DNA of 64,000 nt, taken from NCBI GenBank assembly GCA_029856145.1, contig JAHQWK010000019.1:1-64000 (forward strand), in the 5' to 3' direction. The notes beneath the pieces are model-generated. The model did no database searches and was not told the origin of the DNA. It saw only the letters and a program-made list of their open reading frames with translations. This document shows positions 7,582-16,794 of this stretch, in pieces; position 1 is the stretch's first letter, and every line of letters starts with the position of its first letter. The stretch comes from Promethearchaeia archaeon (GTDB lineage Archaea; Asgardarchaeota; Lokiarchaeia; Sigyniarchaeales; SOKP01). A program made the position numbers and the translations under genes.

Positions 7582-10104
7582 TTAAAAAAGATCATCATCA
7601 AGATCTTCATTCCCTTCGGGGAATCTTCCGAATTCTTGTATAAATTGTTGGAGTAATTCACTCTCTCTCTTTGTGTACATCGGATCTTCATCATAATTAA
7701 AATAACAAGCTTTTGAATTTGTTGACAACTGTTCTTCCAATGCTAAACGCAAATTAGCAGTTCCTTGTATAAAGATTATCTCTTGATTTTCATTTAAGAC
7801 TTGAATCGCACCTTCAGTATTAGGGACATTTTGAATATTCTCATTATTTAATTCTAACCATTTTTGAGGTGGAAGCACTACTGGTGAGATTTCAAAACGT
7901 AAATCGCATCTTAAGCATCGATTTGCCTCTTCTAAGGCTAATGCTTCACTAAAACCTAATTCAATTTCATTAAAACTGCTCTGACGATCTTCTAATGTTA
8001 AAAGTGGCATTTGAATACGTTGTTTATCATAAAAAGCTTCATCACGTCCTAGGTCTGGATTAGGAACATCTGACTCGATAAGTACATCTTCAATTTCACC
8101 ATTCCCTCCCAAGTATTTATCAATTGAAGAAGCGGCTCTTCGTCCCATTTCAATTGCATCAACTACAGAGCTGGGACTATTTATAACTTCTCCACCCGCA
8201 AAAATCCCAGAAACATTTGTCTCCAAAGTTCCTTCTTTTGCTTGAATTAGCCCTGATTTAGAGATATTAATTTTACTCTCACTTCCTAAAAGAGACAAAT
8301 CTGGAATTTGACCTATAGCCATTATTATTATATCGGTCTTAATGGATTTTGTATTCTTTTCATCAAATATTGGATTAAATATATTATTATCGTCGAACAC
8401 AGAGTCACAGTGGATAATCTCTAATTCAGACACTTTACCATCAGTACCAATTATAGTTTTTGGTCCCCATGAGCAGTTAATTGTTATGCCTTCATCTATC
8501 GCTTTTTGAATTTCCCATTCATGAGCAGGCATCTCTTCTCTGCATTCTAAACATGTTAATTGAACATCTTTAGCCCCTAATCGTCGAGCTGTTAATGCTA
8601 CATCTATAGCTACATTACCTCCACCAATAACGATAACATTATCTGTTATTTTAACTTCTTCACCAAGATTAACCCTTTTAAGAAAGTCAAGACCCCAGAG
8701 AATATTTGGCAAATTTGAACCTTCTAGATCAAGTTTTTTAGTATTTTGAGCGCCAATGGCTAAAAAAGTTGCACTGAATCCCTGTTTTTCCAAATCATCA
8801 AGCGATAAATGTTCCCCTACAACTTTTTCAGTTTGAATCTCAATTCCCAAACTCATAATATGGTCAAGGTCTTTTTGAAGGATTGTTCTTGGCAATCGAT
8901 ATTCAGGAATTCCAACTCTTAACATGCCTCCCACATATGAATTTGCTTCAAATACTGTAACAGAATGCCCGAGTCTTCTCAAATAATATGCCGCTGTAAG
9001 ACCCGTTGGACCAGAACCTACAACAGCTACATTTTTACCTGTTGAAGGACTGATTTTTATTTTTGTTTTCCAAAATTCACTATCATTATCCATAGCAAAA
9101 CGTTTCAAGGCACAAATAGCGATAGACTCATTAATTTGGCTTCGACGGCATTCAATTTCGCAATCATGAAAGCAAACTCTTCCAAGAACTGAAGGAAAAG
9201 GTGTTTTTTCGCGGACGACTGCTGCTGCTTCAGCATATTTCTTCTCTGAAATTAAACGAACATATCGTGGCACATCTATCCCTAATGGACAAGTGTCTCT
9301 ACAAGGGACAAGTAATTTTTCGCGCTCAGCCCAAAAGATATCTTTATCTGTGAGTGCTCCTGTAGGACAAACTTCAACACAGGATCCACAAAATTTACAA
9401 CCGGATTCTTTAAGAGAAGGTGCAAGGCTTCCTACTATAGTTTCTCCATTAGAATAGACAAACCCTAAGGCTTCAACACCACGAACATCTCGACAAACTC
9501 TAACACATCTAGTACATCCAATACATAACTCATAATTTCGAATGAAAAGTGGTTCATCTTCGATAATTGCTCGCCCTTGAGGTCTATAACGTGGAGTGTC
9601 TTCTCGAATTCCAATATACTCTGCAACTTTTTGTAATTCACATCGTCCTAAGATTGGACAACATCGTTCCTCCACCGGTACATTAGGTGAGCATGGCTCG
9701 CGAGGGCAACCTTCACGTTGCGCACACATTAAGCATGCATGAGGATGCTTTGAAAGTATATTCATCAACTTTTCACGCCGTAAGATTTGAATTTCTGGTG
9801 AATCAGTCGAGATTATCATACCTTCTTCTACAATAGTACTACAAGATGTTGCCAATCCTTCTGTCTCTTCTATTTTTACCACACAAAGTTTACATCCTTG
9901 ATGCTCTTGAGAATCAGTATTTTTAAATTTAGAATCTCCCTGGAAAATTTCTTCATTTGGCTTTAGACCTACTAAAGGTGGCAAATCAGGATGTGCACAA
10001 AGACTAGGAATATATATTCCAGCATTTTGAGACGCTTCTAAAATAGTAGTTCCTTTCTCAGCTTCAACTTTAGTCCCATTGATAATTATTGATATCGTTT
10101 CCAT
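7582..10104 (-). CDS. multidomain NAD(P)H:ferredoxin-type oxidoreductase (NuoG-like head plus GltD-like body), BzdV-like
   Basis: An 840-residue iron-sulfur flavoprotein. In order: a 2Fe-2S domain (IPSLCAHPDLPP and CKLCVV), a His-Cys cluster of the NuoG/HydA type (HPHACLMCAQREGCPREPC near 125-145), two 4Fe-4S motifs (CIGCTRCVRVC and CKFCGSCVEVCP), and then a GltD-like unit. That unit has its own Cys set (CRDTCPLGIDVPRY, CFHDCEIECRR), an FAD motif GSGPTGLTAAYYLRR and an NAD(P) motif GGGNVAIDVALTARRLGA. About 110 further residues end in an acidic tail. Such enzymes move electrons between NAD(P)H and ferredoxin. Being last in the benzoyl-CoA operon, it most likely supplies reduced ferredoxin to the reductase, the role proposed for BzdV in Azoarcus. 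A GTG at 10113 is an alternative start. Function is inferred from domains and context. Confidence 0.85.
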   Translation of the reverse strand: METISIIINGTKVEAEKGTTILEASQNAGIYIPSLCAHPDLPPLVGLKPNEEIFQGDSKFKNTDSQEHQGCKLCVVKIEETEGLATSCSTIVEEGMIISTDSPEIQILRREKLMNILSKHPHACLMCAQREGCPREPCSPNVPVEERCCPILGRCELQKVAEYIGIREDTPRYRPQGRAIIEDEPLFIRNYELCIGCTRCVRVCRDVRGVEALGFVYSNGETIVGSLAPSLKESGCKFCGSCVEVCPTGALTDKDIFWAEREKLLVPCRDTCPLGIDVPRYVRLISEKKYAEAAAVVREKTPFPSVLGRVCFHDCEIECRRSQINESIAICALKRFAMDNDSEFWKTKIKISPSTGKNVAVVGSGPTGLTAAYYLRRLGHSVTVFEANSYVGGMLRVGIPEYRLPRTILQKDLDHIMSLGIEIQTEKVVGEHLSLDDLEKQGFSATFLAIGAQNTKKLDLEGSNLPNILWGLDFLKRVNLGEEVKITDNVIVIGGGNVAIDVALTARRLGAKDVQLTCLECREEMPAHEWEIQKAIDEGITINCSWGPKTIIGTDGKVSELEIIHCDSVFDDNNIFNPIFDEKNTKSIKTDIIIMAIGQIPDLSLLGSESKINISKSGLIQAKEGTLETNVSGIFAGGEVINSPSSVVDAIEMGRRAASSIDKYLGGNGEIEDVLIESDVPNPDLGRDEAFYDKQRIQMPLLTLEDRQSSFNEIELGFSEALALEEANRCLRCDLRFEISPVVLPPQKWLELNNENIQNVPNTEGAIQVLNENQEIIFIQGTANLRLALEEQLSTNSKACYFNYDEDPMYTKRESELLQQFIQEFGRFPEGNEDLDDDLF

Positions 10105-10212
10105 TTTATACACTCTCTAAAATTAATTAATTCTAGAAGTAATCAAAAAAAAAAATTATGGTATAGATCGATAATAATAACTGAAAATAATAAATAAAGA
10201 TGTGTTTATGGA

Positions 10213-10503
10213 TTACCAAGAATGAGTTATTGCTCCAGGTTCACAGGCTTTTACACAAGGTAATTCTTTTGCTTCACCACTGGGCTTACAAGGAGCACAT
10301 GAGTATTTAATCTTCTTACGGTGTTCTTCAGAAACAATTGCGATAATTTCATCACCTAAAGGATCTAACTCATCTTCTGCCATTTCGAGAACACCAGCAG
10401 GACATACTTCTACACATTTTCCACATGAAGTACATAAATCCGTATCTATAGTAATAAAATACTCTCCCGAACCATCCTTGTAACCATAATTAGCTTTTGT
10501 CAT
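10213..10503 (-). CDS. bzdM: ferredoxin of the benzoyl-CoA reductase operon (BzdM-like)
   Basis: A 96-residue iron-sulfur protein. The first cluster motif is CTSCGKCVEVCP near residues 21-32. The second set is spread out (CAPCKPSGEAKELPCVKACEPGAI), matching the insert-bearing second cluster of ferredoxins that feed benzoyl-CoA reductase. Benzoyl-CoA reductase takes its two electrons from such a low-potential 2[4Fe-4S] ferredoxin. It sits between the reductase ATPase subunits and the oxidoreductase gene, as in the Azoarcus order N-O-P-Q-M. A ribosome site (GGAGG) precedes the ATG. The symbol is assigned by position and fold. Confidence 0.85.
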   Translation of the reverse strand: MTKANYGYKDGSGEYFITIDTDLCTSCGKCVEVCPAGVLEMAEDELDPLGDEIIAIVSEEHRKKIKYSCAPCKPSGEAKELPCVKACEPGAITHSW

Positions 10504-10539
10504 TTACTTCCTCCAATTTTGGATTATTAATTAAATAAT

Positions 10540-11427
10540 TTAAGCTTTCTTGCGTTCTTTTTCGACAAGGGCTTTAGCAAATAAGGCAGCACCAATTGCT
10601 CCTGCAAGTTGTGGGTCGATACTTGGCTCAGGAGCTTTGAGTTTTAACTCATCTTCAATTCTTTTGACTACTCCAACATTTTTAGCAATCCCACCAGTTA
10701 TAGCAAATTTCTCTTCTATTCCAAGTCGTAATAAAAGAGTCACTACACGATGCGCCATGGCTGAACAATATGCTGCCAAAACTTTTTCTTTTGGCCACCC
10801 CTTTCTCAGTAATCCAACTGCTTCTGACTTTGCAAATACTACACAAGTACTACTAACTGGTTCAGGTTCTTCATCCACCTCTAAGGACATTTTTCCTACA
10901 TCATTAATATGTACTTGAAGTAAATCAGCAAATACTTCCATTCCTCTGCCTGTTCCTGCCGCACACTTGTCATTCATAAGAAACGCTGTTACTTTACCGC
11001 GTTGATCACAGCGTATTGCTTTACAATCTTGACCACCCATGTCCAAAACTGTTCTTATCTCAGGACCATAAATAAAGTTAGCACCTCGCGCATGACATGC
11101 AATTTCTGTAATTGCTCTCTTTGCGAATGGAACATTGACTCGTCCATATCCTGTTCCTACAACATATTGAATTTTATCTAGAGGTAAACTAGTACCCTCA
11201 AGCGCCCAATCCATAGCATTATTCGCACTATCTGGACTATTACTTCCAGTTCGCATACTTGAATAACAGTATAATTCTCCATCTACCATTATTACAGCTT
11301 GAGTACTAACTGATCCAACATCCACTCCAGCTGAAATGATATCACCATCTTCCCAACTTAAGTCGGGATTGGTATAACGAGATTCGGTCCATCTCCAATA
11401 TTCCTTTTCTGATTCTGCATTTGACAT
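10540..11427 (-). CDS. bzdQ: benzoyl-CoA reductase ATPase subunit (BcrA/BadF type, BzdQ position)
   Basis: One of the two ASKHA-fold ATPase subunits that use two ATP per electron to drive electrons into benzoyl-CoA reductase. Of its 295 residues, about 32 form an N-terminal extension (YWRWTESRY). Then come the phosphate-1 loop GVDVGSVSTQAV, the catalytic DMGGQDCKAI near residue 130, and NDKCAAGTGRGMEV, whose Cys should bind the 4Fe-4S cluster shared by the dimer. CVVFAKSE carries the second Cys, and ITGGIAKN and GAIGAALFA close the nucleotide site. Its start is 5 bases from the stop of the preceding ATPase gene, so the two are co-translated. The intact GGQD motif marks it as the BcrA-like partner of the pair. 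P/Q naming follows the Azoarcus gene order. Confidence 0.88.
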   Translation of the reverse strand: MSNAESEKEYWRWTESRYTNPDLSWEDGDIISAGVDVGSVSTQAVIMVDGELYCYSSMRTGSNSPDSANNAMDWALEGTSLPLDKIQYVVGTGYGRVNVPFAKRAITEIACHARGANFIYGPEIRTVLDMGGQDCKAIRCDQRGKVTAFLMNDKCAAGTGRGMEVFADLLQVHINDVGKMSLEVDEEPEPVSSTCVVFAKSEAVGLLRKGWPKEKVLAAYCSAMAHRVVTLLLRLGIEEKFAITGGIAKNVGVVKRIEDELKLKAPEPSIDPQLAGAIGAALFAKALVEKERKKA

Positions 11428-11432
11428 TTTTA

Positions 11433-12218
11433 TTAACCTCCACTTTTTTCTTGGGCTATAAGTGCTGCTCCTAAAGCACTCACATATTCTGGGGCAATTC
11501 TGTCCTTGGGTACCAAGAGATCAAACCCTAGATTTTTATTCATGGCATCCACAAATCCTATATTATTCGCAACACCACCTATCAACGCTACATCTTTCTC
11601 AATACCTATTTGACGAACCATGCTTGTATTTCTATCCGCAATTGCATCATGAACAGCACGAATTATATCTTCTTTAAGAGTTTTTTGGTGAATTAATGAT
11701 ACTACCTCAGATTCAGCAAAAATCGTACATTGTGCATTCATAGGGATTTTTTTTGTTGATTTTAAAGATAACTCTCCCATAGTTTCAATATCTACTTCTA
11801 ATGCTCTCGACATAGCTTCTATAAACGCACCTGCTCCTGCAGCACATTTTTCATTTATTCCAAAATCCTTAACTTTTCCTTGATCATCGATTTTTACAAC
11901 TAATCCTTCCTCAGCTCCAATATCAATGATTGTACGGGTTGAAGGGAAGAGAAGATAAGTACCACGAGCATCTGCCGTTATCGTAGTGATTGTATCATTG
12001 GAAAACTTAATTGCTTCCATTCCAGCTCCAGTAGCCGTAATATGTTTAACCTCGTCACGTTTAATTCCAGCTTTTTCAAGAGCACTGTTTAATGCTTGTT
12101 CTGCTGATTCTTCTTGATCAAATCCACTTAATACAGAAGCTGTCGACAAAATATTCCCTTCCTTCATAAGAACAACTTTAGTATTTTTAGATCCGCAATC
12201 AATTCCAGCTGTTATCAT
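11433..12218 (-). CDS. bzdP: benzoyl-CoA reductase ATPase subunit (BcrD/BadG type, BzdP position)
   Basis: The second ATPase subunit, 261 residues. It opens with the phosphate loop GIDCGSKNTKVV. It carries DIGAEEGLVV instead of the DIGGQD of its partner, a difference typical of the BcrD/BadG side of class I benzoyl-CoA reductases. The cluster Cys is in NEKCAAGAGAFIE and a second Cys in CTIFAESE. GGVANNIG and SALGAALIA finish the nucleotide fold. The protein should pair with the neighbouring ATPase around one shared 4Fe-4S cluster. A 91-base spacer separates it from the catalytic subunit gene upstream. Confidence 0.88.
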   Translation of the reverse strand: MITAGIDCGSKNTKVVLMKEGNILSTASVLSGFDQEESAEQALNSALEKAGIKRDEVKHITATGAGMEAIKFSNDTITTITADARGTYLLFPSTRTIIDIGAEEGLVVKIDDQGKVKDFGINEKCAAGAGAFIEAMSRALEVDIETMGELSLKSTKKIPMNAQCTIFAESEVVSLIHQKTLKEDIIRAVHDAIADRNTSMVRQIGIEKDVALIGGVANNIGFVDAMNKNLGFDLLVPKDRIAPEYVSALGAALIAQEKSGG

Positions 12219-12309
12219 ATTAAATCATTTTATCTTTTCAATTTAATTCTTATTGAATAACTTTTTCTTGATTTTAATCCTAATTTTTAAAAAAATATCT
12301 GTAATTTGA

Positions 12310-13623
12310 TTATTGTTTAAGTTTATCTAATCCTAATGATTCCATAAAAGCGTCTACACGCTTCATAGTTCGTGCGAGATCAAATTCTCTCTCATCACCC
12401 ATGTTACCTTCAAAAGGCATGGTTGGAATCCCTGCTTTTTGAATAGCTAAACGGTTTTCTGCAATTCCGAGGCTTAGACCCTCACAACCTCTGTTATAAT
12501 GTAGGAAAACCCCATCCAATTTCCATTCCTTAGCAATCCTAATCATCATATCAGATTTGAGTTTTGGATGATAAAAATGCTGCCATTCTGGCTTGCTCAA
12601 ATTCCAATCAGTAAGAGCTCTTAGAGCTTCATCTCTATTAGTTATCTCAATATCCGGAATAGATTTAGGACCCCATGTTCCATCTTCTTTTACTTCCCAC
12701 AATCCTATAAGACCAAAAGTGTAAAGACTTCCAACAGAAACGCAACCAAATTGTTCCAAATAGCGAAATATTCTTAAAAATGCCCAAGGGGGTTGAGTAT
12801 CTGTCATAATTCGACATCTTTCATTTCCTATAGCAGCAATTCCTCTCTCAACTCGATCTTTTACCTCAGGGTATAGCTCTTTTTCATAAAAATCTGCAGC
12901 CCATTGAGCTGATTTTCTTAAAGTACCTAGAACGTATAAAGAATACATTGATTTTTCATCTAAAGGAGCGGGAATTGCTTTATTAAGCTCGCAAATTGCC
13001 GACCAATAATGACATGAACGAAACTCATTCTTAACTGCTTGAATTAATAGTTCATCATCATAATCTCTTCCAGTAACTTTTTCAAGCCAATTGATTCCAT
13101 CATGCATCTGTCCAACAATATAATTGATCTTGTGTTCTGTTCGTTTTTCATAAGGCCCTACTGACACATCAATTGAAAACATTGGAATCCCTCCTTCGAG
13201 ATCGCTTGCTACTTGATACCATTTAGCATGAGAACAACAAATATGATCTTGCCAAATAAAGTCCGGTTTGGGGAATTCCTCAGAAAATTGTGGCCAAGCA
13301 TATTTATTTATGAGGATAGATCCCCAATAATTACGCATATATGAACATAGATCTCGCGCAAATCCCTTAGCTTCAGTAGCCTCCTGACATTCTAAAGCTA
13401 ATTTATCATTAAATGCAACAGTTGCACCATATGGTTCCCCCGTTAAGGAATATACATCATCTCCTAAGCCAGCAGGAATTGCATCAAAAGACCAAGCTCC
13501 TCCTGCCCATCGAAGGCCCCCTTTTTCATGAGCCTCAGCAAAATCTTTATAATAATTCTCTCTAAGAATTTTAGCTTTATTCCAACACTTTAATGGTTCT
13601 GTTGGATATTTATTTTCTACCAT
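12310..13623 (-). CDS. bzdO: benzoyl-CoA reductase subunit (BcrB/BzdO family)
   Basis: A 437-residue member of the HgdB/BcrB/BcrC family and one of the two catalytic subunits that hold the ring-reducing iron-sulfur clusters. Features shared with BzdO/BcrB are the N-terminal [15 protein letters not shown], the Trp/Gly segment [26 protein letters not shown] with the cluster Cys near residue 130, and a C-terminal domain with [17 protein letters not shown]. Its length matches BzdO (about 440). The gene lies 11 bases after the companion subunit, so 1:1 translation is likely. Reaction: benzoyl-CoA plus reduced ferredoxin plus ATP gives cyclohexa-1,5-diene-1-carbonyl-CoA. Confidence 0.9.
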   Translation of the reverse strand: MVENKYPTEPLKCWNKAKILRENYYKDFAEAHEKGGLRWAGGAWSFDAIPAGLGDDVYSLTGEPYGATVAFNDKLALECQEATEAKGFARDLCSYMRNYWGSILINKYAWPQFSEEFPKPDFIWQDHICCSHAKWYQVASDLEGGIPMFSIDVSVGPYEKRTEHKINYIVGQMHDGINWLEKVTGRDYDDELLIQAVKNEFRSCHYWSAICELNKAIPAPLDEKSMYSLYVLGTLRKSAQWAADFYEKELYPEVKDRVERGIAAIGNERCRIMTDTQPPWAFLRIFRYLEQFGCVSVGSLYTFGLIGLWEVKEDGTWGPKSIPDIEITNRDEALRALTDWNLSKPEWQHFYHPKLKSDMMIRIAKEWKLDGVFLHYNRGCEGLSLGIAENRLAIQKAGIPTMPFEGNMGDEREFDLARTMKRVDAFMESLGLDKLKQ

Positions 13624-13634
13624 TTTAAATCCTC

Positions 13635-14759
13635 CTAAAAAAGATCTTCCTCTCTTATTATTTCAAGAAACGCTTCTACCCGCGTTTTAAATTGCCCTAT
13701 TGGAACAGTAACATCGAATTCAAGGAATATCGTAGGAATTCCAACATCATTTTCTAATGCTTCCTTAATTGCAGGAGTATCTAATTCGTGAGGGTCACAG
13801 AATTTCATCTGCATCACGATCACTCCTTGAACATCATATTCCTTTGCTAATTTTATTATATGGTCAAGTCTTGTTCGTTCAGGCCAGTCTTTGCTTGGAC
13901 ATGGCACACGATTAACATATCTTTCTGCTATTGAAGCTAGAGCATCTCCATTTGTATTTACTTCCTCATAAAAATATCGAGTACCAGTACAATGTTCATC
14001 AATAACGATTCTTGCACCTAAATCTTCAACCATTGCTACAAATTCAGTATCATCATCTTCAGACCCCAATATCATTAGACGTTCACCTGACTCATCTAAA
14101 CTTCTTGAGGGAAGTTTTTGTAAAAGTTCTTCTAAAGCTTTATTATGTTCTCGTTTATCAGTCATTTGGGAAGATACAACCATAAGCATTGCTTCAAGCC
14201 CCGTCAATGGCGGATTTGGCTTTTTTCTAAGCTCATATACTTGTTGCAAAAGACGCCTGTTCTTATTCATTATCTCAATTCCTCGATTTAGATCATCATT
14301 AGATATTTCCTTACCTGTCCATTCTTCTATAGCTTTCTTGAACACTTTTAGTTCCTCTGTTAAATAAGGAATGGCTTGAGGGCTTTGAACGTGCATAGGA
14401 TGTGGTAGATAATATCTAAAATCCACAGGAATATGGAGATCCCAACTCGTAAAAGTCTGTCTAATATGAAGACAACTTTGAGCAATTGTAATTCCATCAA
14501 GATAGTCATATCTACCTTTTAGCCCTTGAGCTAAACAATCACGACAGAAAGGGCAAAACATAGCAAAAATATGAGGTTCAGAGACATCTTGCGGCTCATG
14601 ACTACCTAATATTCTTACGGGTAGAATATCTGCCGCATAGAGAATTTCTTCAGGTACGTATGTACAGAACGTTCCTAATACTTTTCCACCGGTACGCTCT
14701 TTCCACTTTTTCGCATATTCATGTCGGTTATCATACCATTCTTTAAATTGTTCAAACAA
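13635..14759 (-). CDS. bzdN: benzoyl-CoA reductase subunit (BcrC/BzdN family)
   Basis: The other catalytic subunit, 374 residues, HgdB superfamily. [24 protein letters not shown] near 24-47 is the family signature. [14 protein letters not shown] near 87-100 and [12 protein letters not shown] carry cluster Cys residues. [14 protein letters not shown] near 325 is the conserved C-terminal Cys/His block. It resembles BzdN closely in length and motif order. It heads the reductase block N-O-P-Q-M, the order known from Azoarcus. A distant paralogue of this protein is encoded at 60297-61463 in the same window. Confidence 0.9.
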   Translation of the reverse strand: MFEQFKEWYDNRHEYAKKWKERTGGKVLGTFCTYVPEEILYAADILPVRILGSHEPQDVSEPHIFAMFCPFCRDCLAQGLKGRYDYLDGITIAQSCLHIRQTFTSWDLHIPVDFRYYLPHPMHVQSPQAIPYLTEELKVFKKAIEEWTGKEISNDDLNRGIEIMNKNRRLLQQVYELRKKPNPPLTGLEAMLMVVSSQMTDKREHNKALEELLQKLPSRSLDESGERLMILGSEDDDTEFVAMVEDLGARIVIDEHCTGTRYFYEEVNTNGDALASIAERYVNRVPCPSKDWPERTRLDHIIKLAKEYDVQGVIVMQMKFCDPHELDTPAIKEALENDVGIPTIFLEFDVTVPIGQFKTRVEAFLEIIREEDLF

Positions 14760-14826
14760 TCTTTATATCCCCTTGATTCATTCTATTTTGGAAAGTTAAA
14801 AATAAATTAAAAATTTTATTAAACCT

Positions 14827-15873
14827 CTATTTTTGACATAACATAATTATTCTAATTCCTTCTCCGCGACGCATCACATCAAAAGCTTCATTAATTTCTG
14901 AAAGTGGGAATTTGTGGGTAATTAATGGTTTAAGCTGAAGTGAACCATTCTTAACTAAGTCAATAATGTGAGGATAATCTACAGGACGGCATCCAAGGCT
15001 TCCCATTATTTCCATTTCTCGAAACATTACACGACCTATATCGAATCCATCCCATCGTTTAGGTGAATATCCCACAACAACTAAACGACCTCCAGTTCTT
15101 AAACTATTGAATGCTTGTTTCATTGTTGCTGGGTGGCCAATTGCCTCAAAAGCTATATCTACTCCACCTCCTGTTATTTTTCGAATAGCTCCAACGATTT
15201 CTCTATCATCCATATCTTTTGCTAAAATAGTTTCTACAGCACCAATTTGTTTAGCAATCTCAAGCTTTTTTGGGACAATATCAACAGCTATAGGTAAGCC
15301 ACCCGCCGCTTTTATATTTTGAACGACATTTAAACCAATTCCACCACAACCAATCACCACCGCCCAATCACCAGGTCTTACTTGACCTCGATTTTTTACA
15401 GCGTGGTATGGTGTTGAAACAGCATCCGAAATGATACAACTTTCTTCTAAAGACATTTCAGTGGGCAGATGGACTACATCTTTTATAGGAACCTTAATTT
15501 GTTCTGCAAATCCCCCATCAATATGGTTTCCAAGCATTATTTGATTAAGGCAAATATTTTCTCTACCTGTTCTACAATTAACGCAGTACCCACAGGAAAG
15601 CACAGCAGGAATAATAACATGATCTCCTTCTTTAAAATTTGTTATATCTCCACTTACCTCTTTAATACGTCCTGAGATTTCATGACCTAATATAAGAGGT
15701 GGCTGTTTAACTGTTGGTACACCATGCTCTAAATAACCAAAATCAGTATGACAGACTCCACATGCTTCGATCTCTATTATAGCTTGACCCATCTCTTCCG
15801 AAATATTTGGGTCAGGATAATTATCATCTAATTTTAAAGGTTCCTTAACTTTTTCAAAAACGGCTGCTTTCAT
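14827..15873 (-). CDS. had: 6-hydroxycyclohex-1-ene-1-carbonyl-CoA dehydrogenase (zinc alcohol dehydrogenase family)
   Basis: A 348-residue zinc-dependent alcohol dehydrogenase. The catalytic zinc ligands are the Cys of ACGVCHTDFGY near residue 39 and the His of LGHEISGRI. The four structural-zinc Cys are in CGYCVNCRTGRENIC near 94-108, and the NAD(P) loop is GCGGIGLNVVQNIKAAG near 175-190. On family grounds alone it could act on many alcohols. Its place between the dienoyl-CoA hydratase and benzoyl-CoA reductase genes makes it the dehydrogenase that oxidises 6-hydroxycyclohexenecarbonyl-CoA to the 6-oxo compound (Had/BzdX). Gene spacing is about 70 bases on both sides. Confidence 0.85.
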   Translation of the reverse strand: MKAAVFEKVKEPLKLDDNYPDPNISEEMGQAIIEIEACGVCHTDFGYLEHGVPTVKQPPLILGHEISGRIKEVSGDITNFKEGDHVIIPAVLSCGYCVNCRTGRENICLNQIMLGNHIDGGFAEQIKVPIKDVVHLPTEMSLEESCIISDAVSTPYHAVKNRGQVRPGDWAVVIGCGGIGLNVVQNIKAAGGLPIAVDIVPKKLEIAKQIGAVETILAKDMDDREIVGAIRKITGGGVDIAFEAIGHPATMKQAFNSLRTGGRLVVVGYSPKRWDGFDIGRVMFREMEIMGSLGCRPVDYPHIIDLVKNGSLQLKPLITHKFPLSEINEAFDVMRRGEGIRIIMLCQK

Positions 15874-15941
15874 TTCAATTTCCTACAATTTGTTTTAATA
15901 TTATTATAATTTAAACCTAATTCTTATTAAATTTAAGAAAA

Positions 15942-16709
15942 TTAACGGTTCTGCCAATTGGGTGATCTTTTCTCTAAAAATGCTTGTAAACCTTCATTTG
16001 CGTCATGCGTAGACATTAGTTCTTTAAGATAAAATTCTTCGATTTCATCTAATTGTCTTTCAAATTCGATTCCTAATGCTTTATTGAATGCCTTTTTTGT
16101 GTATTGTAAAATAATAGTACTTATATCATTAAAAGATTCAATAAATTTAGCAAAATCCTGCTCATATGATTCAAGTGGGAAAATGTGATTGGAAATTCCA
16201 AGTCTATGTGCTTCGTTAGCATCGATTATTTCACCTAACATAATAAGTTCAAAAGCTTTTTTATGTCCGATAATTTGAGGAAAAGCCAATACAGCAATGG
16301 GTGGCAATACTCCTACTTTTATTTCTGGTTGCCCGAATTTTGCTTTATCTGAGGTAAGTACAATATCACAGAATATAGCTATTTCACAACCTCCACCAAG
16401 AGCGGCTCCTTTAATGCTTGCAATTGTTGGACATTTTAACTTGTTAAGCTTTCTGAAAATTCCATGAAATTCTTTAATCATTTTGGGAGCCTTATCACCC
16501 ATATGGTCACTTATGTCAACCCCCGCTGAAAAAGCTTTTCCGTTATGGTCGAAAATAACTGCTTTTAATGATTGATCTTCGAGAAAACCATCAAGGGCTC
16601 TATTGATTTGCTCCATCATAGCTATAGTTAATATATTCAATGGACCATTGTTTAATATTATTTTCCCAATATTATTGGCTTTTTCGACTATAATTAAATC
16701 ATTTGTCAA
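15942..16709 (-). CDS. dch: cyclohexa-1,5-diene-1-carbonyl-CoA hydratase (enoyl-CoA hydratase family)
   Basis: A 255-residue crotonase-fold enzyme. AFSAGVDISDHMGD near 60-73 is the acyl-CoA binding strand and first oxyanion site. IKGAALGGGCEIAIFCD near 99-115 holds the second. FGQPEIKVGVLPP near 124-136 replaces the usual catalytic Glu region with the pattern seen in dienoyl-CoA hydratases. The end (FLEKRSPNW) is the common crotonase tail. Length and operon position point to the hydratase that adds water to the benzoyl-CoA reductase product (Dch/BzdW). Confidence 0.85.
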   Translation of the reverse strand: MTNDLIIVEKANNIGKIILNNGPLNILTIAMMEQINRALDGFLEDQSLKAVIFDHNGKAFSAGVDISDHMGDKAPKMIKEFHGIFRKLNKLKCPTIASIKGAALGGGCEIAIFCDIVLTSDKAKFGQPEIKVGVLPPIAVLAFPQIIGHKKAFELIMLGEIIDANEAHRLGISNHIFPLESYEQDFAKFIESFNDISTIILQYTKKAFNKALGIEFERQLDEIEEFYLKELMSTHDANEGLQAFLEKRSPNWQNR

Positions 16710-16794
16710 TTTAAATCATCCAATATGGCTATTAACTTCTTTTAAACTAATCTTATTTTTTTCTAATAAAAAAAATTTTTATATTTTATTATTA

